A DNA stretch of 45,924 nt. Origin: Bacteroidales bacterium. Its GTDB lineage: Bacteria; Bacteroidota; Bacteroidia; Bacteroidales; UBA10428. Location of the stretch: the NCBI GenBank assembly GCA_035299085.1, contig DATGXG010000044.1:1-45924 (forward strand), given 5' to 3'. A model generated the notes under the pieces. The model was not told the DNA's origin. It saw only the letters and a program-made list of their open reading frames with translations, and ran no database searches. Numbering within the stretch: position 1 is the first letter of the stretch; the number at the start of each line of letters is the position of its first letter. Below are positions 28,087-35,863 of the stretch, piece by piece. The translations under genes and the position numbers were made by a program.

Positions 28087-28722
28087 TTATCTTAAAGGAT
28101 TTGTCAGATTGAATATATCTCCATTATTTAGCATATATCCTACGAATCCATACTGCTTTGAGTAATAAAGTTTACTTAATCCCTTTTCAAGATTATTATC
28201 AACCTGATAAACATAAATATTTTTAAATTCACGTTCATTAAGAATAATTGATTGAAAATGATCTGAATATTCTGATTCTAAACAATGAAATTGCTTATAC
28301 CAACAAAGATCTGCATCGTATTCTGTACTGTGATGATAAAATGTATTCACTACATTTTTCACTATACTTATGTAATAGTCTTTAACCATTGGAGGGCCAT
28401 CACAATCATATACTGCATTTCCAATGCCTACCGGAGTTGCTATGGAATCTACAGGTTTAATAAATATGGCCTGGAAATCAAATAGATCAAGAACGCCTTT
28501 CATACATGTTCCGGATCGGTATTGATAATATTTACCATTGACTAAAATAGGAATATCGTATTTTTCAATTTTATTTCCGCATTTATATATTAATGTATCA
28601 CCCTGTTTAAATATAAATTTAGAATTGGATGGTATAGGGTAATTCTTATCAATACCAATGTCATCACAAGTTAAGTTTATAAAACTTACAAGCAATATTA
28701 GGAGAAATTTATATCTGTTCAT
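28087..28722 (-). CDS. Lipoprotein of unknown function
   Basis: A 211-residue lipoprotein (lipobox INLTC). The mature part has beta-strand character with scattered cysteines (KCGNKIEKY, SGTCMKGV, YDCDGPPMV) and a tyrosine-rich C-terminus (KLYYSKQYGFVGYMLNNGD). No family is recognised. It is flanked downstream by the FISUMP gene and upstream by a 423-bp gap with no clear gene. Confidence 0.6.
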   Translation of the reverse strand: MNRYKFLLILLVSFINLTCDDIGIDKNYPIPSNSKFIFKQGDTLIYKCGNKIEKYDIPILVNGKYYQYRSGTCMKGVLDLFDFQAIFIKPVDSIATPVGIGNAVYDCDGPPMVKDYYISIVKNVVNTFYHHSTEYDADLCWYKQFHCLESEYSDHFQSIILNEREFKNIYVYQVDNNLEKGLSKLYYSKQYGFVGYMLNNGDIFNLTNPLR

Positions 28723-29145
28723 ATATTTAATAATTATGCCCAGAGTATGCCTGCAAACGCTGTTGCGTGCTAAAGAATGGCGATACGAAATGTTAGTGCA
28801 TTCTAATGTCCGCCGTTATGAGCTGTTTCGCGATTCAGAGCGCATTCCGGTTTAATTAGCAGAACTTAGAATTATTATCAATGGCATCACTCCTAAAATA
28901 GACAAAGGAAATGATACAATCAGCTATTGTTGGCAGTGGTGCATTATTTCAATGCGAATGTAACCATTTTAGAAATCAATTCATATCTTTGTCGAATTGA
29001 AATATCTTTATAGAAAATATAACACCTCGGTTTATTTTCGAAACCACTCCGGTTTTGACAGGTTGTGAATTGTTTTTAAATTACTACCTGTCATAAATTA
29101 TGTCTGGTTCAATTCTAAGTATTTAATTTCTATAAATAAATAATC
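28723..29145. other. Gene-poor gap with possible ORF relics and an inverted repeat
   Basis: The plus frame from 28739 encodes 39 residues (MPRVCLQTLLRAKEWRYEML...), then a single TAA at about 28853, and stays open in the same frame for about 35 more codons (LAELRIIINGITPKIDKGND). This looks like a decayed gene of unknown kind. A 7-bp perfect inverted repeat GACAGGT/ACCTGTC with a 22-bp spacer lies at 29057-29092, about 54 bp before the oxidoreductase start. The segment 28796-28812 (CCGCCGTTATGAGC) resembles the GTTATGRGC ends of the cassette-like elements further on. Confidence 0.4.
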
Positions 29146-29781
29146 ATGGAACAACATATAAAAATCGCTGTTATCGGAGGAACCGGTAAAGCTGGTAAAT
29201 ATCTGGTTAATCAATTAGTCAATAATGGTTTTAATAGTAAGGTCTTATTACGAAATCCGGATAAACTTGAAATCACAAGTCATTTAATAGAGAAAGTAAC
29301 TGGTGATGTCAGAAACTACGAATCGGTATACTCGCTCATTGAAGGTTGCAGCGCTGTTATTAGTACACTTGGTCAGACTAAAGGAGAAAGTCCAGTATTT
29401 AGTCAGGCGACTGTCAATATTATTAAAGCCATGAACGCTCTGAACGTCCACAGGTACATAATGATTACAGGTTTAACACTTGATACAATACATGATAATA
29501 AAAGTTTTAGGACAAGATTACTTTCGAAAATCATGAAGTTGAGTTTTCCGGATATCATTGCTGACAAACAAAAGGAGTATTCATTTTTGTCCGCAAGTAA
29601 TCTTAATTGGACAGTAATTCGCTTACCTGTAATTAAACAAACTAAATCGTCAGGTGAAATCAAAATCAGTCTAACCGATTGTCCTGGTAAAATAATTAGC
29701 TCAACGGATTTAGCTAATTTTCTAATCAGTCAATTATCCGATGATAATTTTATCAGGAAAACTCCATTCATTGCAAATTGA
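29146..29781 (+). CDS. NAD(P)-binding SDR/NmrA-like oxidoreductase
   Basis: A 211-residue Rossmann protein with the dinucleotide motif GGTGKAGKYL at the N-terminus, VLLRNPDKL (NADPH-preferring basic residue after strand 2), the GDVRNYES strand-3 turn and VISTLGQTKG. It belongs to the NAD(P)H-binding group related to NmrA and flavin reductase-like proteins; the active site TyrxxxLys is not obvious. It is the only plus-strand gene in the first 37 kb and ends in an intrinsic terminator, so it was probably acquired or inverted as a single unit. Confidence 0.85.
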   Translation: MEQHIKIAVIGGTGKAGKYLVNQLVNNGFNSKVLLRNPDKLEITSHLIEKVTGDVRNYESVYSLIEGCSAVISTLGQTKGESPVFSQATVNIIKAMNALNVHRYIMITGLTLDTIHDNKSFRTRLLSKIMKLSFPDIIADKQKEYSFLSASNLNWTVIRLPVIKQTKSSGEIKISLTDCPGKIISSTDLANFLISQLSDDNFIRKTPFIAN

Positions 29782-29791
29782 TCAATTAAAC

Positions 29792-29816
29792 GGCGGGTCA
29801 TTATGGCTCGCCTTTT
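29792..29816 (+). terminator. Intrinsic terminator after the oxidoreductase gene
   Basis: GGCGGGTC-ATTAT-GGCTCGCC followed by TTTT: an 8-bp stem (with two G-U pairs) and a 5-nt loop, starting 10 bp after the stop codon. Confidence 0.65.
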
Positions 29817-29857
29817 AACATTACACACGGACTGAGGGCATCCTGTTTTTTCAATCG

Positions 29858-29964
29858 TCTATGATGTTACTCGCATGTCGAACTACTTTTTGCCCGCGAA
29901 GAACCCAAACCTCAGTAAAAAGCTCATGAGGCTCTGCCGAATAATTGTGTATGACCGGCTGTTG
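29858..29964. repeat. Degenerate copy of the attC-like intergenic element
   Basis: Ends in AATTGTGTATGACCGGCTGTTG (29943-29964), which is 20/22 identical to the arm at 31446-31467, and starts with a diverged counterpart of the other arm (TATGATGTTACTCGC...TCGAA). It sits directly beyond the 3' end of the parE gene (29980), as the better copy sits beyond the 3' end of the lipoprotein gene at 31480. Confidence 0.55.
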
Positions 29965-29979
29965 GTAACAGTATTATTT

Positions 29980-30267
29980 TTATAGGATTTTATTTATATC
30001 TTGCCTTCCGATAATCGCCATAATTTCAACAATATCATTATTTATTCTATAGTAAATGCTATCCGATCCACAAACACAACGTCTGTAACCCGTCCTAATA
30101 TAATCTACTGATTCAAATGAAAATGGTCTTTGAGCAATAATATCAAAATATTCAAAAAAAGTATTGAAATATTTGTCAGCTTGAGAAAGTCCAAACTTTT
30201 CAACCCCATAATGATGAATACGGATTAAATCTTCTTTAGCATCATTACTTAATCTATACTTGGCCAT
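29980..30267 (-). CDS. parE: ParE/RelE-family toxin
   Basis: A 95-residue toxin of the ParE branch: AKYRLSNDAKEDLIRIHHYGVEKFG, then RPFSFESVDYIRTGYRRCVCGSDSIYYRINND and IVEIMAIIGRQD. ParE toxins inhibit DNA gyrase; RelE relatives cleave mRNA, and the absence of RelE catalytic triads favours ParE. The gene overlaps the antitoxin gene by 14 bp. Confidence 0.9.
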   Translation of the reverse strand: MAKYRLSNDAKEDLIRIHHYGVEKFGLSQADKYFNTFFEYFDIIAQRPFSFESVDYIRTGYRRCVCGSDSIYYRINNDIVEIMAIIGRQDINKIL

Positions 30268-30499
30268 TAAGTAAAGACTTTGATTGCTTTAATATTTCTT
30301 CGCTTGTATTATCAGTAAAGCCACTTTTCTCAGATCGGTCGAGTTTCGCCCTGATCCAGTCAATTTGAACTTGCTGCTTTCTTGCTTGCCTAATCAAATC
30401 ATTGATGAGTTCACTTTTGCTTGAATACTCTTCATTTTCCAACTGTGCCTTTAACCACTCATCATTAGGTTTCGTAAAAGATATACTTTGCCTTGCCAT
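30254..30499 (-). CDS. parD: ParD-family ribbon-helix-helix antitoxin
   Basis: An 81-residue antitoxin: MARQSISFTKPNDEWLKAQL supplies the RHH strand and first helix, SKSELINDLIRQARKQQ the second, and the C-terminal SEEILKQSKSLLNG would wrap the toxin. It is co-translated with parE through the 14-bp overlap and is likely autoregulated through the palindrome that overlaps its promoter. Confidence 0.9.
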   Translation of the reverse strand: MARQSISFTKPNDEWLKAQLENEEYSSKSELINDLIRQARKQQVQIDWIRAKLDRSEKSGFTDNTSEEILKQSKSLLNGQV

Positions 30500-30506
30500 A
30501 ATCTTT

Positions 30507-30547
30507 ATTTTGATGCAAATTTACATCAAAATTGAATCAGATCCAAA
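30507..30547 (-). promoter_or_regulatory. parDE promoter embedded in a 9-bp inverted-repeat operator
   Basis: On the minus strand TTTG (30547-30544) is followed after 20 nt by TAAATTTG (30523-30516), both fitting the Bacteroidota promoter consensus. The TAAATTTG box is exactly the 8-bp spacer of a perfect inverted repeat, ATTTTGATG (30507-30515) and CATCAAAAT (30524-30532). ParD binding here would block transcription. The start codon is at 30499. Confidence 0.75.
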
Positions 30548-30850
30548 TTTATCTAATATTGTTGCCAATGTTACTGTGTAGGCACAGTTAGGCTTCGGGA
30601 GCGTATCAGTGTCAAGTTTACACCCACCGCTGAGCGATAAGTCATCTGAAAATTGAGGAGTCAAGTAGATGGCTGAGCTTGCCCGAGGTAGGCAACGATG
30701 GTTGCAGACCCACGGTCAAGAGCATTGTGCTTATACATTGTACGACTTGTGCGCTGTACTTTTATGTTGAATATAATGAGAACTCCAAATTGTTTATCCA
30801 TTTTTTCGTCTACAAATCGAACTCTATCATTTTCTCTAAGCATAGTAATA
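30548..30850. other. Intergenic segment with an unexplained ORF pair
   Basis: No gene is assigned. In the plus direction a 33-codon frame runs from 30669 (MAELARGRQRWLQTHGQEH...). In the minus direction a 60-codon frame from 30843 overlaps it (MLRENDRVRFVDEKMDKQFG...), starting 8 bp after the Imm5-like gene ends, so its first 20 residues could be a real start that runs into a repeat. A REP-like core (gctgagcttgcccgag) is at 30672-30687. The segment from about 30586 to 30775 is more GC-rich than its surroundings and looks like inserted material. Confidence 0.35.
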
Positions 30851-31309
30851 TTATTTGTATTGTTTTAATTCATTAAGTTGCCATTGCCGTTCTTGTGTAA
30901 CTTTATCCAACTGGTCAGGAAATGCCAATTGTATCGTTTTTATAGCATAATCAGAACAAACCATTGCATGTTCTCTCATATGGCCAACACCGACAGCTTG
31001 TCCAACTGTCCTAATTGCATTTTTCGCTATTTCAGATTTACATTGTCGGGCAACTTCATGTATTTTGAATCCTGCTTGCCTGACTTCATGAACTGAGGCA
31101 TTTCCGATTTGCCATAGCTCATTAATTTTAAATCCATTTTCTATTGCGGTCATATCAATTTTCTCAGATTCAGTAAATGACAGAACATGTTTTGCACATT
31201 TTATCGCCCATTTAGCTAAATTAATCAGGCTTGTTTGCTCAAAAAGTTCATCAATCTCAGCGCGCAAATTAGTGTTGTCTATTATCTTAATTTTGGTTTT
31301 CGTTGCCAT
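30851..31309 (-). CDS. Imm5-like putative immunity protein
   Basis: The 152-residue, all-helical protein matches the putative immunity protein Imm5 pattern: NLAKWAIKCAKHVLSFTE, then an AIENGFKINELWQIGNASVHEVRQAGFKIHEVARQ helix pair and VGQAVGVGHMREHAMVCSDYAIKTI. Imm5-type proteins neutralise polymorphic toxins. No cognate toxin, VgrG, Rhs or T6SS gene is visible in the window. It is bounded upstream by the attC-like element, as an independent cassette would be. Confidence 0.7.
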   Translation of the reverse strand: MATKTKIKIIDNTNLRAEIDELFEQTSLINLAKWAIKCAKHVLSFTESEKIDMTAIENGFKINELWQIGNASVHEVRQAGFKIHEVARQCKSEIAKNAIRTVGQAVGVGHMREHAMVCSDYAIKTIQLAFPDQLDKVTQERQWQLNELKQYK

Positions 31310-31336
31310 AATTTATCAGGTAGCATTTTTTTAAAT

Positions 31337-31478
31337 TGCCCATAACGCTCTCCGGTATACGATGTTGCCGTTTCGAAGCGCTTACTGGTCGGTTTACCCA
31401 CTAATGAAGCCAAGTGAGCTGACATTAGCACCCGCACTGCACGGCAATTGCGTATGACCGGTTGTTGCGGGTCGTTGT
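31337..31478. repeat. attC-like imperfect inverted-repeat element
   Basis: CCGGTATACGATGTTGCCGT (31352-31371) and the arm at 31441-31461 are reverse complements over CCGGT, ATACG and TTGCCGT, with one bulged C and a 3-nt internal loop. A nested CTAATG/CATTAG stem lies between. The outer ends are GCCCATAAC (31338-31346) and GTTGTTGCGGG (31461-31471). Bulged bases, unpaired central spacers and AAC/GTT ends are the layout of integron attC sites, but the ends do not match GTTRRRY strictly. It lies exactly between two unrelated genes. Confidence 0.6.
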
Positions 31479-31479
31479 T

Positions 31480-32085
31480 TTATAATACTCCATCCTTTCT
31501 TGTACTTTCTTTAAATTCAAAACCCTCTAAGTAGGAGATTTTCCATTTGTTTGACTCTTTTGAAACTTTAAATCTCATTTTATAATTTTCCATTCCTTCA
31601 CACTCATTTTCCTTATTACCACATTTAAAGTAATATTCACAACTATTCTTATCAGAACTTATTAATTCAATAGTACCTTGTTCTAATGTAAAGGTTTCTT
31701 GACCATTCCACCAAGGACTATAATCATTTGCAAAAATAAACGTGGGAAGATCACCAACGAGCCATGTGTCATATTCACCATTCCTTAGTCCTTTGTCAAG
31801 GGTTAAAATGATTTGATTATAATTTTCAATGAATTCATCAGTAAAAAAGTTGGTTTGCTTTAGTAGTTCAAGGTTTTTCCTATGTGCAGCTAAATCAAAA
31901 CCAATGTAAACACTATCCTTGCTGTCAGTAACTACCGGTAAAAGGCCAATTGAATTTTTTGAATCACCCCATTCCAGAACTTGTATTATTAAGTTCTTAA
32001 TTTGAGCTTCATCTTTCTTTGATGGATTTTGATTATTACAACTAAATAAAACAAATCCAAGGATTATAATTTTAAAATATCTCAT
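31480..32085 (-). CDS. Lipoprotein of unknown function
   Basis: A 201-residue lipoprotein (lipobox FVLFSC, Cys16). It contains EAQIKNLIIQVLEWGDSKNSIGLLPVV near the N-terminus and a C-terminal strand set YKMRFKVSKESNKWKISYLEGF, a pattern seen in DUF3828/NTF2-like-fold lipoproteins. Function is unknown. It is flanked by cassette-like elements on both sides. Confidence 0.65.
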   Translation of the reverse strand: MRYFKIIILGFVLFSCNNQNPSKKDEAQIKNLIIQVLEWGDSKNSIGLLPVVTDSKDSVYIGFDLAAHRKNLELLKQTNFFTDEFIENYNQIILTLDKGLRNGEYDTWLVGDLPTFIFANDYSPWWNGQETFTLEQGTIELISSDKNSCEYYFKCGNKENECEGMENYKMRFKVSKESNKWKISYLEGFEFKESTRKDGVL

Positions 32086-32758
32086 TGCATTTTTATTAGT
32101 AAGTGAATCTGTTATTCTACAATGACCGCTAACTCATTAATAGGTGCACATTATGTACTACTAAACACTGTTTTTGGATGTTTAGAAGCACATTTTGTAT
32201 TCCTAAAAAAAATTGCAATTGTTCACTTCCGGGTGCGCACGGCGACCGTCAGTCACATCGCTTACCTCTACCTTTTTCACCTATCACCCTCACATGAATT
32301 GACTGGCAGTTTGTTACGGGCTTTTCCGAAATTTAGAAAACTTTTGAGAACTGGCAAAATTAAACACGAATATTTAGATTTTTAAAAGTCAAAATGCATC
32401 TACAGGCTTCTTACCCATCTCCTCGAAGGAGAGGGGCAGGGGTGAGGTGTTACGATAGACTATCTGCCTACGGCAGTTTGAAACCATAAACACCAAGGAC
32501 ACAAAGAACACTAAGTGCACTGACTGCCGATGGCAGTCTGGCTGTTCCTCTGCGTCTCTGAGCCTCTGCGAGAAACCGCCGGAGGCCAACTGCCGCAGGC
32601 AAAAAGCTAAAAAATGCTCTTTGCGAGGAACTGCCTGTGCGGGCAGATTGCTTCGTCGCAATACATTATTACTATAATCAGTTATTTTCCAGCTCCTCGC
32701 AATGACGGGCTTTGTAAGGCCTCTCCATCTCTGAGTCTCTGAGCCCGCCGGAGTTATA
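32086..32758. other. 673-bp repeat-rich intergenic region
   Basis: No gene is supported. It holds element A (32219-32319) and then several small repeats: a ctcctcgaaggagag hairpin near 32417-32431, a caaggacacaaag-type tract around 32489-32515, and a cluster of triloop palindromes (CTGCC-TAC-GGCAG at 32464, GACTGCC-GAT-GGCAGTC at 32522, TGCC-GCA-GGCA at 32591, CTGCC-N6-GGCAG at 32631). ORFs through the region are by-products of the repeats. Confidence 0.7.
32219..32319. repeat. Intergenic element A, about 90% identical to element B
   Basis: About 101 bp beginning ttgttcacttccgggtgcgc and ending ggcagtttgttacgg. It contains an imperfect inverted repeat (GACCGTCAGTC against GACTGGCAG) and a GTGCGCAC palindrome. 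The other copy is at 36563-36663 in the same orientation. Confidence 0.85.
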
Positions 32759-33997
32759 TTACGCCCGGGGATAAATTACCAGCTTTTGTCCCTGCCTGAG
32801 AGAGGTTCCTGAAATCCGGTTCCACTTCTTGATACTTGAAACGGAAACATGGTAACGCTGGGCGATTACCGACATGCATTCTCCGTATTTAACCCGGTGA
32901 ACTACATAATCCGGTGTTTTCAGGAGATTTTCACATTCCTTTTGGTAGAATACACTGTTATAGGCATAAATGGAATCACGCATGGCCACAAAGCGTTCTT
33001 TATCGGAGGCTGACAGATTCAACACAAATTGTCTCTTGTTATCGGAGGGCACGAAATCTTTGATATACTGAGGATTGATCATTTTCAGGGTATTCACGTC
33101 GATGCAAAGAACCTCTGCCACCTGGTTGAAGTGAAGGTTCCGGTCTATTTTAATTGTATCCATTTTCTCCGGCAGATCAGAGGGAACGGGTGTAATACCA
33201 TGAGCTTTATAATAGTTAAATGCATACGCGGCACCTATAAAGCCGGGTACATAACCCCTGGTCTCCCTGGGCAGGTATTTATAGATTTCCCAAAAGCTTC
33301 TTTTCCCGCCGGATCGTGCAATAGCCCTGTTAACGTTACCTGGTCCGCAATTGTAGGCAGCCAAGGCTAATTGCCAGTCGTTAAACTGTGCATACAGATC
33401 ACCCAGGTACCTGACTGCTGCTACGGTAGATTCCTGGATTCCACGCCGCTCATCCATGTACCCGTTAATAACCAATCCATGTTGCAATCCTGTACTTCGT
33501 ATAAATTGCCATAAACCGGCTGCATGAGCCTTTGAAGTGGCTGCGGGGTTCAATGCAGATTCAATAACCGGCAGGTATTTCAATTCCTGTGGATAGTTAA
33601 AACTATCGAGGACCTCTTCAAAAATCGGGAAATAAAACGAACTTAAACCCAGCATCACACCGAGTTTGTCCTGGAGCTTAACCGTATAGAGTTCAATAAA
33701 TCGTCTGACTGTCGGGTTATACGTCATATCAAAAGTGAACGGCAATGCGCTCAACCGCTTCATATAAATGGAGTCCGGGATATAGGAACCGGGAATGAAC
33801 TGGTCGCCTTCAGTAAGGAGAAACAGGCTGTCCGAAAAACCCAATGTATCATTATTGGTAAACAAGGTATCAGTATGTGAAAACAGAATGGAATCGATCC
33901 TGGATAACAGGGAATCGCTTTCAGATTGCGCCTTTGAAAAGGAAACGAAAAGTAAACAAGCGATGAAAAGGGCTAAAGATCTTTTTTTCATGGACAT
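32759..33997 (-). CDS. Lytic murein transglycosylase (MltD-like) with LysM
   Basis: A 412-residue exported protein. The SLT (goose lysozyme-like) domain, about residues 115-260, shows the catalytic Glu in LPVIESALNPAATSKAHAAG, followed by GLWQFIRSTG and LALAAYNCGPGNVNRAI, so the three family motifs are intact. It cleaves peptidoglycan to 1,6-anhydro-muropeptides. A LysM module at about 365-410 (VKYGECMSVIAQRYHVSVSSIKKWN) binds peptidoglycan. It is a housekeeping cell-wall gene lying within otherwise accessory DNA; its 3' side is the repeat-rich gap. Confidence 0.93.
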   Translation of the reverse strand: MSMKKRSLALFIACLLFVSFSKAQSESDSLLSRIDSILFSHTDTLFTNNDTLGFSDSLFLLTEGDQFIPGSYIPDSIYMKRLSALPFTFDMTYNPTVRRFIELYTVKLQDKLGVMLGLSSFYFPIFEEVLDSFNYPQELKYLPVIESALNPAATSKAHAAGLWQFIRSTGLQHGLVINGYMDERRGIQESTVAAVRYLGDLYAQFNDWQLALAAYNCGPGNVNRAIARSGGKRSFWEIYKYLPRETRGYVPGFIGAAYAFNYYKAHGITPVPSDLPEKMDTIKIDRNLHFNQVAEVLCIDVNTLKMINPQYIKDFVPSDNKRQFVLNLSASDKERFVAMRDSIYAYNSVFYQKECENLLKTPDYVVHRVKYGECMSVIAQRYHVSVSSIKKWNRISGTSLRQGQKLVIYPRA

Positions 33998-34144
33998 GCG
34001 AATAGTTGAAAAACGGGTTCAATATAAGCATATTTACGAAAGGCGCGTGGATTAGGTTATGATTCCAAATGTTAAAGTTTTTTCGTTTTCAATGATCCGG
34101 CCTGAAACTGATTACTGGTCGCCGTTTAATGTCAGGGATTGTGA

Positions 34145-35125
34145 TTATTCAAGTTTATATTCGTAGGGTAACCAATCAGCGATTCGTTTATTAGCCAGTT
34201 CTCCGTACCATTGAACCGATTGGGGGTCAAAGTAACCGTTAAAATCAAAATATAGTTTTGGAGTCAGAATATTCATGAAGCTGAATTTTTGATAATAATG
34301 GATTCTTAAATTTCCCAAATTCCAAATATATTTCTGGCCTTTGGTTTCCTGCATGACTATGTTTTTAAAACTAAGTTTTCGATTGGTGGAATCAACTATT
34401 GTAAAACCGGTAGACGTAGAATCCTCAGAATATAGTGTTCTGAATAAATGCATCCTGGAACCCAGATAGGTTAATTTTCTTTGCCTGTCATAGTACCGCT
34501 GTGATCTACCTTTAAATGTCAGGGAATCATCAAAAAGAATTCTGCCAGAAAAGTAAATACGCTCAGTTTTTTTATAGTATTCAAACAAGTCTAAGTAATA
34601 GATTATATTGTAACCTAATGATCTGTTCTCAATTAGTAATGGTTTTACAGTGAATGCTTTTAAGGTATCCTCATCGGAGAAATAATTGAATGATATATCA
34701 GCCTCATTGATGATCTTGCAGTTCTCAGAATTTTCTGTTGTGCCAAGAAAAGCATCCTTGAATAGTTTCAAATTTTCTTCTCTTTTCTTAATTATTGAAT
34801 CCGCATGAATAACTATTTCTTCGATCTCGTAAACCTTAGGCTTCAGATAAATTTTAAGCAGTGAATCTGCCGAATAAACCGAAACTTCGGAAGAATAATA
34901 GCCAATGGCACTTATGGTCAATGGCATAGTACTGTATTTGGATACATTCAGAGTAAAATTACCATTTTGGTCAGTAGTTTTACCTGCGAATGTCCCGCTA
35001 AAATATACAGAGGCAAATTCAATAGGTTCTTTCGTTTGAATATCTTTAACTGTACCTCTAATTATCTGACAATTGGATGTAATAAAACAGGAAAAACAAA
35101 ATAAAAATGTAATAATCTTTTTCAT
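34145..35125 (-). CDS. Secreted protein with carboxypeptidase regulatory-like (CarboxypepD_reg) domain
   Basis: Started at MKKIITFLFCFSCFITSNCQ (35125), a signal peptide; the frame continues 22 codons upstream. The first domain (about residues 22-105) is the beta-sandwich with IIRGTVKDIQTKEPIEFASVYF and GKTTDQNGNFTL, common at the N-termini of TonB-dependent receptors and surface proteins. The remaining 220 residues are a tyrosine-rich beta-region with no recognised family. There is no TonB-dependent barrel, so it is not a receptor. Confidence 0.8.
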   Translation of the reverse strand: MKKIITFLFCFSCFITSNCQIIRGTVKDIQTKEPIEFASVYFSGTFAGKTTDQNGNFTLNVSKYSTMPLTISAIGYYSSEVSVYSADSLLKIYLKPKVYEIEEIVIHADSIIKKREENLKLFKDAFLGTTENSENCKIINEADISFNYFSDEDTLKAFTVKPLLIENRSLGYNIIYYLDLFEYYKKTERIYFSGRILFDDSLTFKGRSQRYYDRQRKLTYLGSRMHLFRTLYSEDSTSTGFTIVDSTNRKLSFKNIVMQETKGQKYIWNLGNLRIHYYQKFSFMNILTPKLYFDFNGYFDPQSVQWYGELANKRIADWLPYEYKLE

Positions 35126-35295
35126 CTGATAATGTAATACTTCATATTCTTCAGGCGACATAAGTCCGGTAAAAGGTAATAACACAACCATCTAATAGAT
35201 AATTCCCTTTTTAAAATCAAGTAATATAAGGAATTTTTTGTTTTTTGACATAACACCCAACATAAAAGGTGCATAAATACAGGATTCTATGAAAA

Positions 35296-35856
35296 CTATG
35301 GGTATTCAAAACCAAATGAAACATGTTCCAATTTGTTTCTTTTGAATTGATATATGGAATAATAGGTTGGATAATTATATCGCATCAAGAAAGCAGATGT
35401 TTTGTAATTGTCAATTCGGTATTTGAGGATTTCTGTCTCATCGTAATTCTCAATACTTAAAGCTTGCCCTTTAATCTGAATTAATTTGGCCTTTGAAATT
35501 CCTAACTTAATTTTACTTTCAGTTGTGAAATAATCTATATTCACATTAATTGTCTTGTCCATATTATATAAGGAATCAATGAATGAACTAAGGTTGATCT
35601 CTGCGATTAAATCAGCATTTGAACCTGAATGAAAGATTAAAGTAGCTATTTCAGTTTTATGTTTATTTACCAAAGTTATTTTTGCACCGGTACCAGTATA
35701 ATCAATTTTTTTTATGAAATCTGGAATAATTGATCTTATTGAAATTGAATCCTGCAACTTTATTCCGGATATTGAAGTATCTGGTTTAAACTCTTTATGC
35801 TGTGCAGCACTATTAATTTCGAAAATAACGAATAATAAAGCCAATATAATTTTCAT
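35296..35856 (-). CDS. Secreted protein of unknown function
   Basis: A 186-residue product with a signal peptide ending near NSAAQ. The mature part alternates strands and short helices (GTGAKITLVNKHKTEIATLIFHSGSN; INVNIDYFTTESKIKLGISK) without known motifs. It lies 7 bp after 35864-36544, so both are in one transcript. Confidence 0.6.
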   Translation of the reverse strand: MKIILALLFVIFEINSAAQHKEFKPDTSISGIKLQDSISIRSIIPDFIKKIDYTGTGAKITLVNKHKTEIATLIFHSGSNADLIAEINLSSFIDSLYNMDKTINVNIDYFTTESKIKLGISKAKLIQIKGQALSIENYDETEILKYRIDNYKTSAFLMRYNYPTYYSIYQFKRNKLEHVSFGFEYP

Positions 35857-35863
35857 TGGATAC

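Noticed and set aside
28984..28991. TATCTTTG box as the promoter of the oxidoreductase gene
   Set aside because: It fits the -7 consensus but has no -33 TTTG and lies about 155 bp from the start codon.
30586..30775. Group II intron or transposon end
   Set aside because: No domain V-like hairpin, reverse-transcriptase reading frame or transposase could be identified, so the idea was not kept as a feature.
30661..30843. 60-residue minus-strand ORF as a gene
   Set aside because: Only its first 20 or so residues look plausible; the rest overlaps a REP-like core and an opposite ORF. Recorded as intergenic content instead.
32389..32661. 90-residue minus-strand ORF
   Set aside because: It crosses the triloop palindromes and caaggac-type tracts and has no protein-like pattern.
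34145..35125. TonB-dependent receptor
   Set aside because: Only the N-terminal CarboxypepD_reg domain is present; plug and barrel domains are missing and the total length is too short.
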